Below, in pieces: positions 39,226 to 47,765 of a stretch of 64,000 bases of DNA (within the stretch, counting starts at the first letter, position 1; each line of letters starts with the position of its first letter). The stretch is from the NCBI GenBank assembly GCA_031376285.1, contig JANMDN010000048.1:1-64000 (forward strand). The letters are read 5' to 3'. This DNA comes from JANMDN01 sp031376285 (lineage in GTDB: Bacteria > Actinomycetota > Thermoleophilia > Miltoncostaeales > Miltoncostaeaceae). Position numbers and translations under genes: made by a program. The notes beneath the pieces were generated by a model. That model was given only the letters and a program-made list of their open reading frames with translations, was not told the DNA's origin and searched no databases.

Positions 39226-39798
39226 CTAGGGGCGGGAGGGAGGCTGGTCCTCAGGCACGATCTGGGGTTCCCAGTCGGCGCCCTGCGGATCCCAGACCTC
39301 CGAGGTGGCAAGGCCTGGATGCGCCGCTTCGAGAATCACGGTCAGGTCGGCGACCTGATCGGTCGTTAGCCGGCTGAGGAAGCGGTCCCGGACCGTTGCG
39401 TGGTAGGTGAGCTGGGCCTCTTCGAGGCGGGCGACCCCAAGGCTCGTGAGCACGGCAAATGATCCGCGGGCATCCTCGGTGTCGGTTTCGCGGAGCACGA
39501 GGCCGGCAACCTCGAGGCGCTGGACCAGCCGGGTGATGTTGCTCGGACTCACCATTTGTCGTGAGGCCAGTTCGCTCATCCGCAGTCGCCGCTCCGCAGT
39601 GGAGAAGATCGACATCATCAGCCCGTAGCTTCGCAGTGAAATTCCTTGCTCAACCTGCAGACGGTGATCAAGCTCGCGCCGAATCGTTGCATTCAGTCGA
39701 AGCAGACCTCTCCAGACGCTGAACTCATCATTTGTGAGCCCAATACGGTCTTTGGCAATTTCTTCCGCTCTGGTATGCCCAGATTCGCTTGACCCCAC
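39226..39798 (-). CDS. MarR-family transcriptional regulator
   Basis: 190 residues from GTG 39798. The winged helix is visible as RLRMSELASRQMVSPSNITR, LVQRLEVAGLVLRETDTEDA then RGSFAVLTSLGVARLEEA (strand, turn, wing), with flanking dimerisation helices. Such regulators are usually small-ligand-responsive repressors of a divergent gene. The divergent gene at 39922 encodes a small monooxygenase-like protein, and a MarR-type palindrome lies between them at 39816-39832. Autoregulation and control of the neighbour are the likely roles. The ligand is unknown. Confidence 0.9.
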   Translation of the reverse strand: MGSSESGHTRAEEIAKDRIGLTNDEFSVWRGLLRLNATIRRELDHRLQVEQGISLRSYGLMMSIFSTAERRLRMSELASRQMVSPSNITRLVQRLEVAGLVLRETDTEDARGSFAVLTSLGVARLEEAQLTYHATVRDRFLSRLTTDQVADLTVILEAAHPGLATSEVWDPQGADWEPQIVPEDQPPSRP

Positions 39799-39815
39799 GG
39801 CTTACCGTCCTAAGA

Positions 39816-39832
39816 TTGCTTGACTCAAACAA
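39816..39832. promoter_or_regulatory. Putative MarR operator
   Basis: TTGCTTGACTCAAACAA is an imperfect palindrome with TTG..TTGA..TCAA..CAA arms, 14 of 16 paired positions. The TTGA/TCAA core is common in MarR boxes. It lies 17 bp upstream of the marR start and about 90 bp from the divergent gene. Confidence 0.6.
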
Positions 39833-39921
39833 GTTTTGATGCCGACGGCAAAGTCGCCACCCTCCCGCCCCGCGAGCCGCGACTTCGCTAGGTGCCTTCT
39901 CGTCCCGGAGGTTGTACAACG

Positions 39922-40197
39922 ATGACGACCGTGCTCGTTCAACACCGCGTTTCTGACTACACCGCCTGGAAGGCGGTCTACGAAGGGATCAACGACCTGC
40001 TTGTGGAATCGGGCGTTCGCCGCCATGAGGTGAAGCAGCTGGTCGAGGACCCGAACATGGTGGTTGTCAGCCATGAGTTCGACGGCATCGACGATGCGAG
40101 GCGATTCGTGTCCGAAGGACGCGTGAAGGCTGAGATGAGCCGTGCGGGACTGAACCCGACCTACTTCCAGGTGCTCGTGCTGCAAGACGCCGCCTAG
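39922..40197 (+). CDS. Small antibiotic-biosynthesis-monooxygenase-like (dimeric alpha+beta barrel) protein
   Basis: 91 residues from ATG 39922 with CGGAGG upstream. The sequence (TTVLVQHRVSDYTAWKAVYE, HEVKQLVEDPNMVVVSHEF, DARRFVSEGRVKAEMSRAGL) resembles ABM-type ferredoxin-like folds that form dimeric barrels and often handle quinones, reactive metabolites or heme. No catalytic residue can be assigned. It is divergent from the MarR gene and probably its target, so it may respond to an oxidant or aromatic compound. Confidence 0.7.
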   Translation: MTTVLVQHRVSDYTAWKAVYEGINDLLVESGVRRHEVKQLVEDPNMVVVSHEFDGIDDARRFVSEGRVKAEMSRAGLNPTYFQVLVLQDAA

Positions 40198-40252
40198 CGC
40201 AGACATCCGTCCAGCCCGGCTCCCCGGGTGGCGTTGGCCGGATGGCGTCCCG

Positions 40253-40849
40253 TCACCCACGAAGCGCCGCCCCGCAGGGTTCAACCGAGTTCCCCGCGCA
40301 GAAACGAAGCGAGCGCGGGAAACGCACCTGGTACCGCCGTTGCAGCGCGGAATAGTCGACCCAGACCGCTCGTGTTGACGCGACCGAGGGCGAGGTCGCG
40401 CGGATCCCGACAACGACCTGAGCGGACTTGCCGGCCTCCAGGCGATAGCCCGTCAGCTCGCTTCCGCCGTCGCGGCGCTCGGTGGGCCCGGCAAAGCCCG
40501 CCGAGAAGGCGAACGCTTGGCGTGGCGCGCCAGCGGGAATGACGTAGGCGCCGAGGAGCAGCATGCCGTCGCGGGGATCTTCGAGACGAACGTCGTCGAG
40601 CACAACCGGAAGCCGATCGCGGTTGGTCAGGGTGATCCCACCGTAGGAATAGTCGGCGTCCTCGTCAACCCGGGCCCCGAACGCGAGGCGAGCCGGGTGA
40701 TCCTCAAGCAGCGGTCCGCCGACGCCAAGACCCGTCTCCCGACTCAGCACCAGGGCGAGCGCGGAACCGCCCATCGCCGCCGCGAGCACGACGACGCCCA
40801 CGGTTTGGCTGGCGCGCACCAACGTCGCGCGACGACGCCGAGACATCAT
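40253..40849 (-). CDS. Membrane-anchored hypothetical protein
   Basis: 198 residues from ATG 40849 (MMSRRRRATLVRASQTVGVV), which puts one basic-flanked hydrophobic helix at residues 15-35. The upstream open frame looks unnatural. The remaining extracytoplasmic domain is all-beta (YSYGGITLTNRDRLPVVLDD, GYRLEAGKSAQVVVGIRATS), like a carrier or Ig-like fold. Two cysteines lie near the C-terminus (FCAGNSVEPCG). It lies 73 bp downstream of the glycosyltransferase on the same strand. The function is unknown. Confidence 0.7.
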   Translation of the reverse strand: MMSRRRRATLVRASQTVGVVVLAAAMGGSALALVLSRETGLGVGGPLLEDHPARLAFGARVDEDADYSYGGITLTNRDRLPVVLDDVRLEDPRDGMLLLGAYVIPAGAPRQAFAFSAGFAGPTERRDGGSELTGYRLEAGKSAQVVVGIRATSPSVASTRAVWVDYSALQRRYQVRFPRSLRFCAGNSVEPCGAALRG

Positions 40850-40922
40850 TAGATCAAGCCCCCCGGGTAGGGAATACACGTCGTTTGCGGCGACCACAAC
40901 GTCACCAAACCACCGCCCAAGC

Positions 40923-41780
40923 CTATCCGCTACCCACGTACAGAGGAAAGGGGCTGTCCGATGTTGCAAACTCCGTCGGGCAAGAGCGGGTGGACCGCGC
41001 GTCGCGGTGCTCGCGAAAGCCCGGAATGAGCGCGCATGCGAGCTCGAAGTTTCTGCTTCGGTCTGACTTCCAACCACTCGCGCGGTCGTCTTCGAGGTGG
41101 AGCGCCTCTGCCGACGCGGCCCAGACGAGCGTGCATCCCACCCGCATCAAGCGCGATGCAAACTCGATGTCCTCGTAGCCGAAGGATCCATCGAAGGCGG
41201 TGTTCCATCCACCGGCGGCGATCGCCACGTCCCGTGGATATGCGAGGTTGCAGCCAAGCGCCAGCTCGTAGGGAGCCGGGTGGCTGGAGAGCCTCGCGAT
41301 CGGCGGTCCCCGCCAGTCGTGATGGTGGCCGGGCCGGTTCGAGCCGGATCGGTCCAGATTGGGAAGCGCGGCGAGGCTTCGAAAGACGCGTGCCGTCGGG
41401 TGCGGTGACCGGAGCCTGATAAACCGGCGAAGCCCGACGCTTGCCGTCGAGCCCCGCGCGCACTGGAGCGCAACGTGGGCCCGGACGTGTCCAGGCCCAG
41501 TCACCATGTCTCCGTCGAGTGAAACGATGATGGTTCCGTCAGATGCGGCGATACCCGCGTTGCGGGCTCCTGCTGGCGCGAAACCGGGACGGTCGTGGCG
41601 AACCCATCGCCTGTCGACGCGGGCGGCAAGCCGGTTCCAGACGGGCGGACACGGCCCCGCCAAAGGACATTGCACCACGACCACCTGGAGCAGCTCCGCC
41701 GGATAGTCGCTCTCGGAAATCCCCGTGAGCACGACCGCAAGCTGCTCTGAAGGCCCCGCGTAGGGAACGACGATGCTCAC
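40923..41780 (-). CDS. Glycosyltransferase family 2
   Basis: 285 residues from GTG 41780, which puts the conserved GT-A start VSIVVPYAGPSEQL at the N-terminus. Key features: GFAPAGARNAGIAASDGTII, metal-binding VSLDGDMV (DxD-like), and acceptor-end GGWNTAFDGSFGYEDIEF with the catalytic ED. It transfers a sugar from a nucleotide donor to a cell-surface or secondary-metabolite acceptor. The substrate cannot be told. The open frame reaches further upstream, but that part overlaps the small gene at 41845-42036 and shows no protein-like sequence. Confidence 0.85.
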   Translation of the reverse strand: MSIVVPYAGPSEQLAVVLTGISESDYPAELLQVVVVQCPLAGPCPPVWNRLAARVDRRWVRHDRPGFAPAGARNAGIAASDGTIIVSLDGDMVTGPGHVRAHVALQCARGSTASVGLRRFIRLRSPHPTARVFRSLAALPNLDRSGSNRPGHHHDWRGPPIARLSSHPAPYELALGCNLAYPRDVAIAAGGWNTAFDGSFGYEDIEFASRLMRVGCTLVWAASAEALHLEDDRASGWKSDRSRNFELACALIPGFREHRDARSTRSCPTEFATSDSPFPLYVGSG

Positions 41781-41844
41781 CGGAGGAAGTCCGGCGCTCC
41801 GTGCCGACGCAGTCGCCGACCCGCGGGTGGGGCGAGCCGCGGTC

Positions 41845-42036
41845 TCAGGCGAAGAGGATCTCGTCGCCCGCCTCTCCGGCCTCGAGGCGTTCTCGCACCT
41901 TCTCTGCCACGACCTCGTGGATGACGGGCGCGAGGCCATCGATCGGTCCGTCGACGGCATCTGGTGCGCGCAGGTGGAGCGTCACGCGCCCAACAAAGCA
42001 CGTCTTGATGCCGACAACTTCGTCGGCCCGGATCAC
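41845..42036 (-). CDS. Small conserved-looking protein downstream of ftsZ; start unclear
   Basis: The conventional start is GTG 42036, giving 63 residues (IRADEVVGIKTCFVGRVTLH, then VIHEVVAEKVRERLEAGEAG). However, the frame stays open to the ftsZ stop at 42223, and the upstream codons look strongly coding (TIPVVVDGVEYIIAPEPIRI, PLSDGPPSLWGLQVKV), with high GC at third positions. So the real protein is probably about 105 residues or more but has no ATG, GTG or TTG there. It could start at a rare codon or be read through from ftsZ. A single-base error that destroyed a start is also possible. The function is unknown. Confidence 0.6.
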   Translation of the reverse strand: MIRADEVVGIKTCFVGRVTLHLRAPDAVDGPIDGLAPVIHEVVAEKVRERLEAGEAGDEILFA

Positions 42037-42222
42037 CTTGACCTGAAGGCCCCAGAGGCTCGGCGGTCCGTCCGAGAGCGGGATACGGATCGGCTCCGGG
42101 GCGATGATGTACTCGACGCCGTCAACGACGACGGGGATCGTGGGGTCAGAAGTGGCGATTTGCCAGACTACCGCGCCCTGGCTGCCGTGGACCGTGACCG
42201 CGCGCGCCCAAAGGGGCCCGCG

Positions 42223-43485
42223 CTACTGCCGGTGCGGGGGGGAGGTCGGGTAGGGCGACTCGCGCGGCGCTCGCCCTTCGGCCGGCGTCGGACTCCCCAT
42301 TTCCGAGAAGTCTGGGGCGACCGGTGGGTCGGCCATCTGGGGCGCTTGAGGGCGGCTCGGAGCGCTTCGCCCGGGCTTTGCTTCAATCGACGGGGCCGTC
42401 CCGGAGCGATCTCGCGTTGGGGCCGCTCGGACACCCGTGAAGTTCGCGGCGACGACCGTCACCCAGACGTTGCCTTCGACGGCCGGGTCGATCGTCGCCC
42501 CGAAGATGATGTTCGCGTCGGGATCGGCAGCCTCCGCGACGACGCGGGCCGCTTCGGTCACCTCGACAAGTGAGAGGTCCGGCCCGCCCGTGATCCCGAG
42601 CAGGATTCCGCGGGCGCCGTCGATCGGCGTTTCGAGGAGCGGCGACTCGGTCGCGGTCTGGGCGGCGATCCTCGCGCGGTCCGGGCCATCGGCGACACCG
42701 ATGCCGAGAAGTGCCGTGCCCGCGCCCTTGATGATCGTCCGCACGTCGGCGAAGTCCAGGTTGATCAGCCCGGGTAGCGTGATGAGGTCGCAGATCCCCT
42801 GCACGCCCTGGCGCAAGAGGTCGTCACAAACTCGGAACGCGTCGACCATGGAGGTTCCGCGGTCGAGGACGCGCATCAGACGGTCGTTCGGGATGATCAC
42901 GACCGTGTCGGCAAAGCTGTGAAGCATGTCGATGCCCTCGGTCGCAAGCCCCGCGCGTCGCGAGCCCTCGAACCCGAACGGGCGGGTGACGACGGCGATC
43001 GTCAGCGCACCGAGCTCACGCGCGACCTTGGCAACGACCGGCGCGCCGCCAGTGCCGGTACCGCCACCCTCGCCCGCCGTGATGAAGACCAGATCGCTCC
43101 CGCGAAGTGCCTTCCGAACTTGCTCCTCCGCCGCACGTAGTGCCAGCTCACCCTTGGCCGGGTCGCCGCCGGTGCCCCGACCGCCCGTCAGGTCAAGCCC
43201 GACCGGGATACGGACGTCGGCGTCGCTCTGCTCGAGGCTCTGGCGATCGGTGTTGATCGCGATGAACTCGACACCCCTGAGGCCCGACGCGATCATGCGA
43301 TTGATCGCGTTGCAGCCCGCGCCACCGATGCCAACCACGCGGATCACCGCGACGTAGCCGCGGTCGGAGGGCTCGTAGGGTCGAACCTCCACTTCGCTCT
43401 CGTCTCGGCGAACGACCGGCTCGTCGGTGCGGCGGAACAGGTCCGCCAGCGGTCCTTCACGCATACTCGAGCGCGGCGTGCTCAT
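42223..43485 (-). CDS. ftsZ: FtsZ-family GTPase lacking the usual C-terminal peptide
   Basis: 420 residues. The GTPase domain is canonical: VVGIGGAGCNAINRMIASGL, FIAINTDRQSLEQSDADVRI, signature GEGGGTGTGGAPVVAKVAR, and the T7 loop DFADVRTII. The C-terminal extension is Pro/Ala-rich (APTRDRSGTAPSIEAKP) and ends SPPHRQ, without the D-I-P-x-F-L-R-type peptide that binds FtsA/SepF. The usual LIEAVDTLIVIPNDRLL region reads FADTVVIIPNDRLMRVLDRG, slightly divergent. The ATG start overlaps the parA stop by 4 nt. No mur or fts neighbours are present, so it is probably a paralogue, not the dcw-cluster FtsZ. Confidence 0.9.
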   Translation of the reverse strand: MSTPRSSMREGPLADLFRRTDEPVVRRDESEVEVRPYEPSDRGYVAVIRVVGIGGAGCNAINRMIASGLRGVEFIAINTDRQSLEQSDADVRIPVGLDLTGGRGTGGDPAKGELALRAAEEQVRKALRGSDLVFITAGEGGGTGTGGAPVVAKVARELGALTIAVVTRPFGFEGSRRAGLATEGIDMLHSFADTVVIIPNDRLMRVLDRGTSMVDAFRVCDDLLRQGVQGICDLITLPGLINLDFADVRTIIKGAGTALLGIGVADGPDRARIAAQTATESPLLETPIDGARGILLGITGGPDLSLVEVTEAARVVAEAADPDANIIFGATIDPAVEGNVWVTVVAANFTGVRAAPTRDRSGTAPSIEAKPGRSAPSRPQAPQMADPPVAPDFSEMGSPTPAEGRAPRESPYPTSPPHRQ

Positions 43486-44267
43486 GCGGCGAGCTCAGCG
43501 GCCTGGGCTTCTCGGGCGAGCACCTCCCCGGCAAGGCGCCGGTACCAGCGAGCGGCCTGGCCGGTTGGATCGTAGGCGAGGACGCTTTGCCCACCCACGG
43601 GGGCCTCCGCGAACCGAATGGTCTTGCCGACGCGCGTCGAGAAGACACGCGATCCGAAGCTCTCGCGTAGGAGGTCCAAGGCCTCGCGGCCGTGAACGGT
43701 TCGCGAGTCGTACATGGTCGGGAGGATCCCGAGGATGTCGACGCGCGGGTTCAGATGCTCACGCACCTGCGCGAGCGTTGCCTGGAGCTGGGCGAGCCCC
43801 CGAAGCGACAGGTACTCGCACTGCACCGGAACGATGACCGCGTCGGAGGCGACCATCGCGTTGATGCTGAGAAGGCCGAGCGACGGTGGGGTGTCGATGA
43901 GGATGTCGTCATAGGCCGACAGGATCGGCTTGAGCGCTCGCTCGAGGGCGCGCTCGCGACCCATCATGGCCGAGAGAGCCAGTTCGGCGCCGGCAAGCTC
44001 GATGCCAGCGACCGCGACGTCCACTTCACGTTCGTGGATCACGCGGGTGATTGACTCTCCGCGCACGAGCACGTCGTACATGGTGACGTCGAGCGAGTCG
44101 ATGTCGATTCCCTGGCTCATCGACAGGTTGCTCTGTGGATCGAGGTCGACGGTGAGAACCCGTCGTCCGAGCTCTCGGAGGGCGACTGCGAGGTTGACGG
44201 TCGTCGTCGTCTTCGCGACGCCGCCCTTCTGATTGGCGAGCGCCAGCACACGTGCGGCCCGTGCCAT
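43482..44267 (-). CDS. ParA/MinD-family ATPase
   Basis: 261 residues from ATG 44267, which has AAGGA 8 nt upstream. The frame is open to 44336 without a site. Deviant Walker A KGGVAKTTTTVNLA, switch LTVDLDPQSNLSMSQGID, and Walker B LIDTPPSLGLLS are diagnostic of ParA-type positioning ATPases that drive chromosome, plasmid or division-site placement. No parB follows; instead the stop is shared with the FtsZ start (ATGA), so its partner is probably FtsZ or something that positions it. The two-component gene lies immediately upstream in the same direction. Confidence 0.92.
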   Translation of the reverse strand: MARAARVLALANQKGGVAKTTTTVNLAVALRELGRRVLTVDLDPQSNLSMSQGIDIDSLDVTMYDVLVRGESITRVIHEREVDVAVAGIELAGAELALSAMMGRERALERALKPILSAYDDILIDTPPSLGLLSINAMVASDAVIVPVQCEYLSLRGLAQLQATLAQVREHLNPRVDILGILPTMYDSRTVHGREALDLLRESFGSRVFSTRVGKTIRFAEAPVGGQSVLAYDPTGQAARWYRRLAGEVLAREAQAAELAA

Positions 44268-44352
44268 AACGATGTCCTTCGCTGCGGGGCTTTGGTCGTC
44301 CCCGTTTTCGTCTCGCATCCGTCGATTCCTGCCCACGCGAGCGACTGGCGCC

Positions 44353-45024
44353 TTACTCGGGTGGAAGCTCGAGGCGTCGCTGCCCCGCCCAGGCGGCCGC
44401 CTGGGACCGCCGTTGGAACCCGAGCTTGCGCAGCAGCTGACTCACGTGATTGCGAACGGTCTTCTCGGAGAGGTGCAGCACCTCGCCGATCGCCCGGTTG
44501 GTGTAGCCCTCGGCGATGAGCGCGAGCATGCGGCGCTCGCGGTCGGTGAGGCCAGCCAGCTCAGCTTCTGCCTGCTTCGCGGAGAGCTCGCGGAACTGGT
44601 TGAGGAGCGCACCCGCAGCCCGTGGGTCGAGCACCGCACCGGAGGCCGCCTCGCGAATCGACTGGATCAAGCGCTCCCCATCGGCCTGCTTGAGGAGGTA
44701 GCCGCTCGCCCCGGCCATGACCGCGCCGACGATCGCCTCCTCGTCCGAGTAGGAGGTCAGCATGACAACGGAGGCGTCCGGGTAGTCCTGCTTGATCTTG
44801 CGGCACGCGTCGATGCCGCTCCCATCCGGAAGGCGGACGTCGAGGAGCACCACGTTCGGCTGGGCCTGGCCGATGATGTTCATCGCCTCGGCGATCGATC
44901 CGGCCTCGCCGACGACCCGAAAACCGGAGGCGTGGGTCAGGAGCGTCTTCAGTCCGATGCGAACAACGGCGTGGTCATCGACGATCATGACTCGAATTGA
45001 GTCGGCGGCGCGTGCGGTGCTCAT
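44353..45024 (-). CDS. NarL/DevR-family response regulator
   Basis: 223 residues. The receiver domain has RVMIVDDHAVVRIGLKTLL (acidic pocket), the phosphoryl Asp in VVLLDVRLPDGSG, and Lys in GYLLKQAD. The LuxR-type helix-turn-helix follows: LTDRERRMLALIAEGYTNRA, IGEVLHLSEKTVRNHVSQLL. Its start overlaps the stop of the kinase gene by 4 nt (45021-45024), so the pair is translationally coupled. Target genes are unknown; the fully canonical sequence argues that it is active. Confidence 0.95.
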   Translation of the reverse strand: MSTARAADSIRVMIVDDHAVVRIGLKTLLTHASGFRVVGEAGSIAEAMNIIGQAQPNVVLLDVRLPDGSGIDACRKIKQDYPDASVVMLTSYSDEEAIVGAVMAGASGYLLKQADGERLIQSIREAASGAVLDPRAAGALLNQFRELSAKQAEAELAGLTDRERRMLALIAEGYTNRAIGEVLHLSEKTVRNHVSQLLRKLGFQRRSQAAAWAGQRRLELPPE

Positions 45025-46502
45025 CGTGGGGTCTCCAGGTCGCGGCGGCGTATGGCCACTTGTTGCGGGGCGATACCCGCACTTGGCATTGTGACGGGTT
45101 CCGGGACGCCGTCGAGTGGTACGGCAAGCAGGACCGAGGTTCCGCCCCCAGCCCGTGGAGCGATCGTCACGCGACCACCCATGCGCCGCGCTCGGTCTCG
45201 CATGTTGCGAAGGCCCCGGCCGTCGTCGCGTTCGTCATCTGGTCCAAGGCCGAGGCCGTGGTCATCGACGACCATGTCGAACTCGTCGGCGGTGAACGTC
45301 AGGAGCACGTTCGCCGATGTCGACCCCGAATGGCGCGCGGCGTTCGACAATGCCTCCCGGAGGATCTGCTCGGCGTGATGCCCGGCCTCGCCGGGGAGCA
45401 TTCCCGCATCATCGACCCCGACGGCGCGGAAGTCGACGGCAAGGCCGGTCTCGCGTGAGAAGCTCTGGGCAACGAGCTCGAGCGAGTCGACGACACCCTG
45501 GGGATCGCTCGGCGACTCGTGCAGGGCGTTGATATACCCGCGCAGGCCCGCAATCGCGGCGTTCAGCTGCTCCACAACGTCGCGGACACCGCGCTTGACG
45601 TCGGTGTCGGTACTTCGCATCGCAACCGATTCGAGCTGCAGCCCCGCCGCGTAGATGGACTGGATCGTGCCATCGTGGAGATCCCGGCCGAACCTCGCCC
45701 GCTCCTCGGCAACGAGGCGCGCGCGTTCGAGGCCCGCGATGCGCTGCTGCGTGTCGACCTCGAAGATCTCCAGCAGCTTGATCGCAAGCGCGCAGAGGGC
45801 AAGCCCGAGGAGCGCCCGAATCGCTCGCAGCGGGAACCCGGCGAGTGCGAGCCAACGGTCCTCATTGCCAAGGCCCGGTGGCGCCCACGGGGCCGGGTCC
45901 ACGATCAGCCCCGCCACGACCGCGTAGGCGACGAGCACCCAAGCCGCGGTGTCGGCGTATGGCCTGATTCGCCGCATCCCCGCCGCCACGAGGGCGGAGC
46001 CCTGCCGCCACATGCCGACGGCCGCCAGGAGCGCGCCTGGAAAGAGGACCGTGTACCTGCAGACCGCGACGCAGGAACTTGCCCACTCGTCGGTCGTCCA
46101 ACCGCGAGCGTCGGCGACGAGCGCGAACGCCACGAGCGCCGCGATCACAAAGAAGCTCGCAAGGGCGGAGACGGCGCGGCGCGGACGCGGCGCGATCGGG
46201 CTGAGACGGAGGCCGAACTCGAGCAGGAACAGGAAGGCGGCGACCTGGACGATGGTCCGCACGATGACGAGCAGCTGGATAAAGCCCGGATTCAGGTAGC
46301 CGGCCTGGATCGGCACGAAGGCATAGCCCCACAGGGCAATCGACTCGACAAAGGCAAACGACGCGAGCCAGATGAGCGACGAGGTCAGCGCAAGCCGCGT
46401 CGCGCGACGCCGCTGAACCCAGACCGCGAACCCGAGTGCGAAGAACACGACGCCATGGGCGAACGCGATGATCGACTCGTTCTGCTGGAAGAAATCCCTC
46501 AT
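45021..46502 (-). CDS. Membrane sensor histidine kinase (HisKA_3 type)
   Basis: 493 residues. Seven to eight hydrophobic segments (from IIAFAHGVVFFALGFAVWV to LGLALCALAIKLLEI) form a membrane sensor, then ERARFGRDLHDGTIQSIYAA with the phospho-accepting His of the NarX/DesK class, and an HATPase with EALSNAARHSGSTSANVLL, VDDHGLGLGPDDERDDGR and LRNMRDRARRMGGR. It phosphorylates the adjacent NarL-type regulator. The signal is not deducible. A perfect 11-bp inverted repeat lies just upstream (46536-46562). Confidence 0.93.
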   Translation of the reverse strand: MRDFFQQNESIIAFAHGVVFFALGFAVWVQRRRATRLALTSSLIWLASFAFVESIALWGYAFVPIQAGYLNPGFIQLLVIVRTIVQVAAFLFLLEFGLRLSPIAPRPRRAVSALASFFVIAALVAFALVADARGWTTDEWASSCVAVCRYTVLFPGALLAAVGMWRQGSALVAAGMRRIRPYADTAAWVLVAYAVVAGLIVDPAPWAPPGLGNEDRWLALAGFPLRAIRALLGLALCALAIKLLEIFEVDTQQRIAGLERARLVAEERARFGRDLHDGTIQSIYAAGLQLESVAMRSTDTDVKRGVRDVVEQLNAAIAGLRGYINALHESPSDPQGVVDSLELVAQSFSRETGLAVDFRAVGVDDAGMLPGEAGHHAEQILREALSNAARHSGSTSANVLLTFTADEFDMVVDDHGLGLGPDDERDDGRGLRNMRDRARRMGGRVTIAPRAGGGTSVLLAVPLDGVPEPVTMPSAGIAPQQVAIRRRDLETPR

Positions 46503-46535
46503 CGGCGCCTCCGGAGCGCCGACGGCAAACGCGCC

Positions 46536-46562
46536 GGCGTGAGGTGCCCGTCACCTCACGCC
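46536..46562. terminator. Perfect 11-bp hairpin between the kinase and the small gene
   Basis: GGCGTGAGGTG and CACCTCACGCC (46536-46546, 46552-46562) form a perfect stem around CCCGT. It follows the stop of the 46572-46832 gene by about 10 bp. There is no T run, so it may be an actinobacterial-type terminator or an operator of the kinase gene. Confidence 0.55.
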
Positions 46563-46571
46563 AGAGGCTAC

Positions 46572-46832
46572 TCAGTCGTCGAGTCCCACGATGGCCTCGA
46601 GCTGCGCGCGGAGCTCAGCGATCGCCTCGCCGGTGGCGGCCTCGACGACCTCGGGCTCTTCGAGAAGCGCGCGACGCTGGAGTTCGTTGGACCGGTTCGT
46701 CATGTAGGGATCCTCGAGGATCTCCGCAAGCGTGCGGCCGCCGCCGAGCTGGCGGACGACGTACTCGATGAGCCGCTTATGACCGGCGCTCGAGTCGCTG
46801 ACAAGCTTGGCGATCTCATCCTGGATTCCCAA
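46572..46832 (-). CDS. Small helical protein, unknown function
   Basis: 86 residues, acidic, without signal peptide. It has two predicted helical halves (IQDEIAKLVSDSSAGHKRLI, LEDPYMTNRSNELQRRALLE). The clear codon usage and compactness suggest a real gene. It lies 36 bp downstream of htpX on the same strand and could be expressed with it, though the short gap and the hairpin beyond it make this the operon's last gene. No family recognised. Confidence 0.6.
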   Translation of the reverse strand: MGIQDEIAKLVSDSSAGHKRLIEYVVRQLGGGRTLAEILEDPYMTNRSNELQRRALLEEPEVVEAATGEAIAELRAQLEAIVGLDD

Positions 46833-46868
46833 CGTGATCTCCCCTGTGACGGCGTGGCCTCTCGAAAC

Positions 46869-47765
46869 CTACGCGGTTCCCAGGCGGACCAGCTCGCCGC
46901 GCATGGCCTGGAGACGGGCGACACGCTCTTCCATCGGCGGGTGCGTCGAGAACAGCCGACTGAAGCTGCGGCCGTGGAGGGCCGCAAGCGGATTGACGAT
47001 GTAGAGCGGTGCCGCGGCCGGGTTGACGTTCATCGGGATGGCCTCGGCCCCTCGGTGAAGGGTCTGGAGGGCGTCGGCGAGAGGGATCGGGTCGCCAACG
47101 AGCTGAGCTCCGGTGGCGTCGGCGACGTATTCGCGCTGCCGCGAGATGGCCATCTGCATGATCCCGGCGGCGATCGGGGCAAGGAGCATCGTCGCGAAGG
47201 TCCCGATCAGTCCGAGCGGACCACTGTCCTCGTCGCCACCCCCGAAGAACATCGAGAACTGGAGGAAGCTCGCGATCGCCGAGATCGCACCGGCGACCAT
47301 GGCCGCGATGCTCGCGATGAGAATGTCGCGATTCTTGATGTGGGCGATCTCATGGGCGAGCACCCCTTCGAGCTCGCGCTCAGGGAGGACGCGCATGATG
47401 CCCTGGGTCACCGCGACCGAGGCGTTGGCCGGGTTTCGCCCCGTGGCAAACGCGTTCGGTTGCTCGTCGGGTGTCACGTAGACGCGAGGCTTCGGGATGT
47501 CGGCCCGCCGGGCAAGCTCGGCGACCATCCGGTGAAGTTCTGGTGCCTGACTCTCGCTGACCTCCTGGGCCTTCGACATACGAAGCGCCATGGGCCCACT
47601 GAACCAGTACATGCCGAGGTTCATGAGGACCGCAAAGCCGGCGAACAGGACGAGCCCGTTTCGGCCACCGACCACCTGGCCGATCGTCAGGAGAAGGCCG
47701 GTCAGGGCCGCGACCAGAATGAAGGTCGTCATGTTGTTCTTGGCCTTTTGGGCGGTCACGCTCAC
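46869..47765 (-). CDS. htpX: M48-family zinc metalloprotease HtpX
   Basis: 298 residues. Two N-terminal membrane helices (TTFILVAALTGLLLTIGQVV and NGLVLFAGFAVLMNLGMYW) precede the catalytic HEIAH in LEGVLAHEIAHIKNRDI, a third hydrophobic stretch, and the third zinc ligand Glu in REYVADATGAQL. HtpX is a membrane quality-control protease. The sequence is complete and canonical, and the C-terminal STHPPMEERVARL is typical. Confidence 0.95.
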   Translation of the reverse strand: MSVTAQKAKNNMTTFILVAALTGLLLTIGQVVGGRNGLVLFAGFAVLMNLGMYWFSGPMALRMSKAQEVSESQAPELHRMVAELARRADIPKPRVYVTPDEQPNAFATGRNPANASVAVTQGIMRVLPERELEGVLAHEIAHIKNRDILIASIAAMVAGAISAIASFLQFSMFFGGGDEDSGPLGLIGTFATMLLAPIAAGIMQMAISRQREYVADATGAQLVGDPIPLADALQTLHRGAEAIPMNVNPAAAPLYIVNPLAALHGRSFSRLFSTHPPMEERVARLQAMRGELVRLGTA

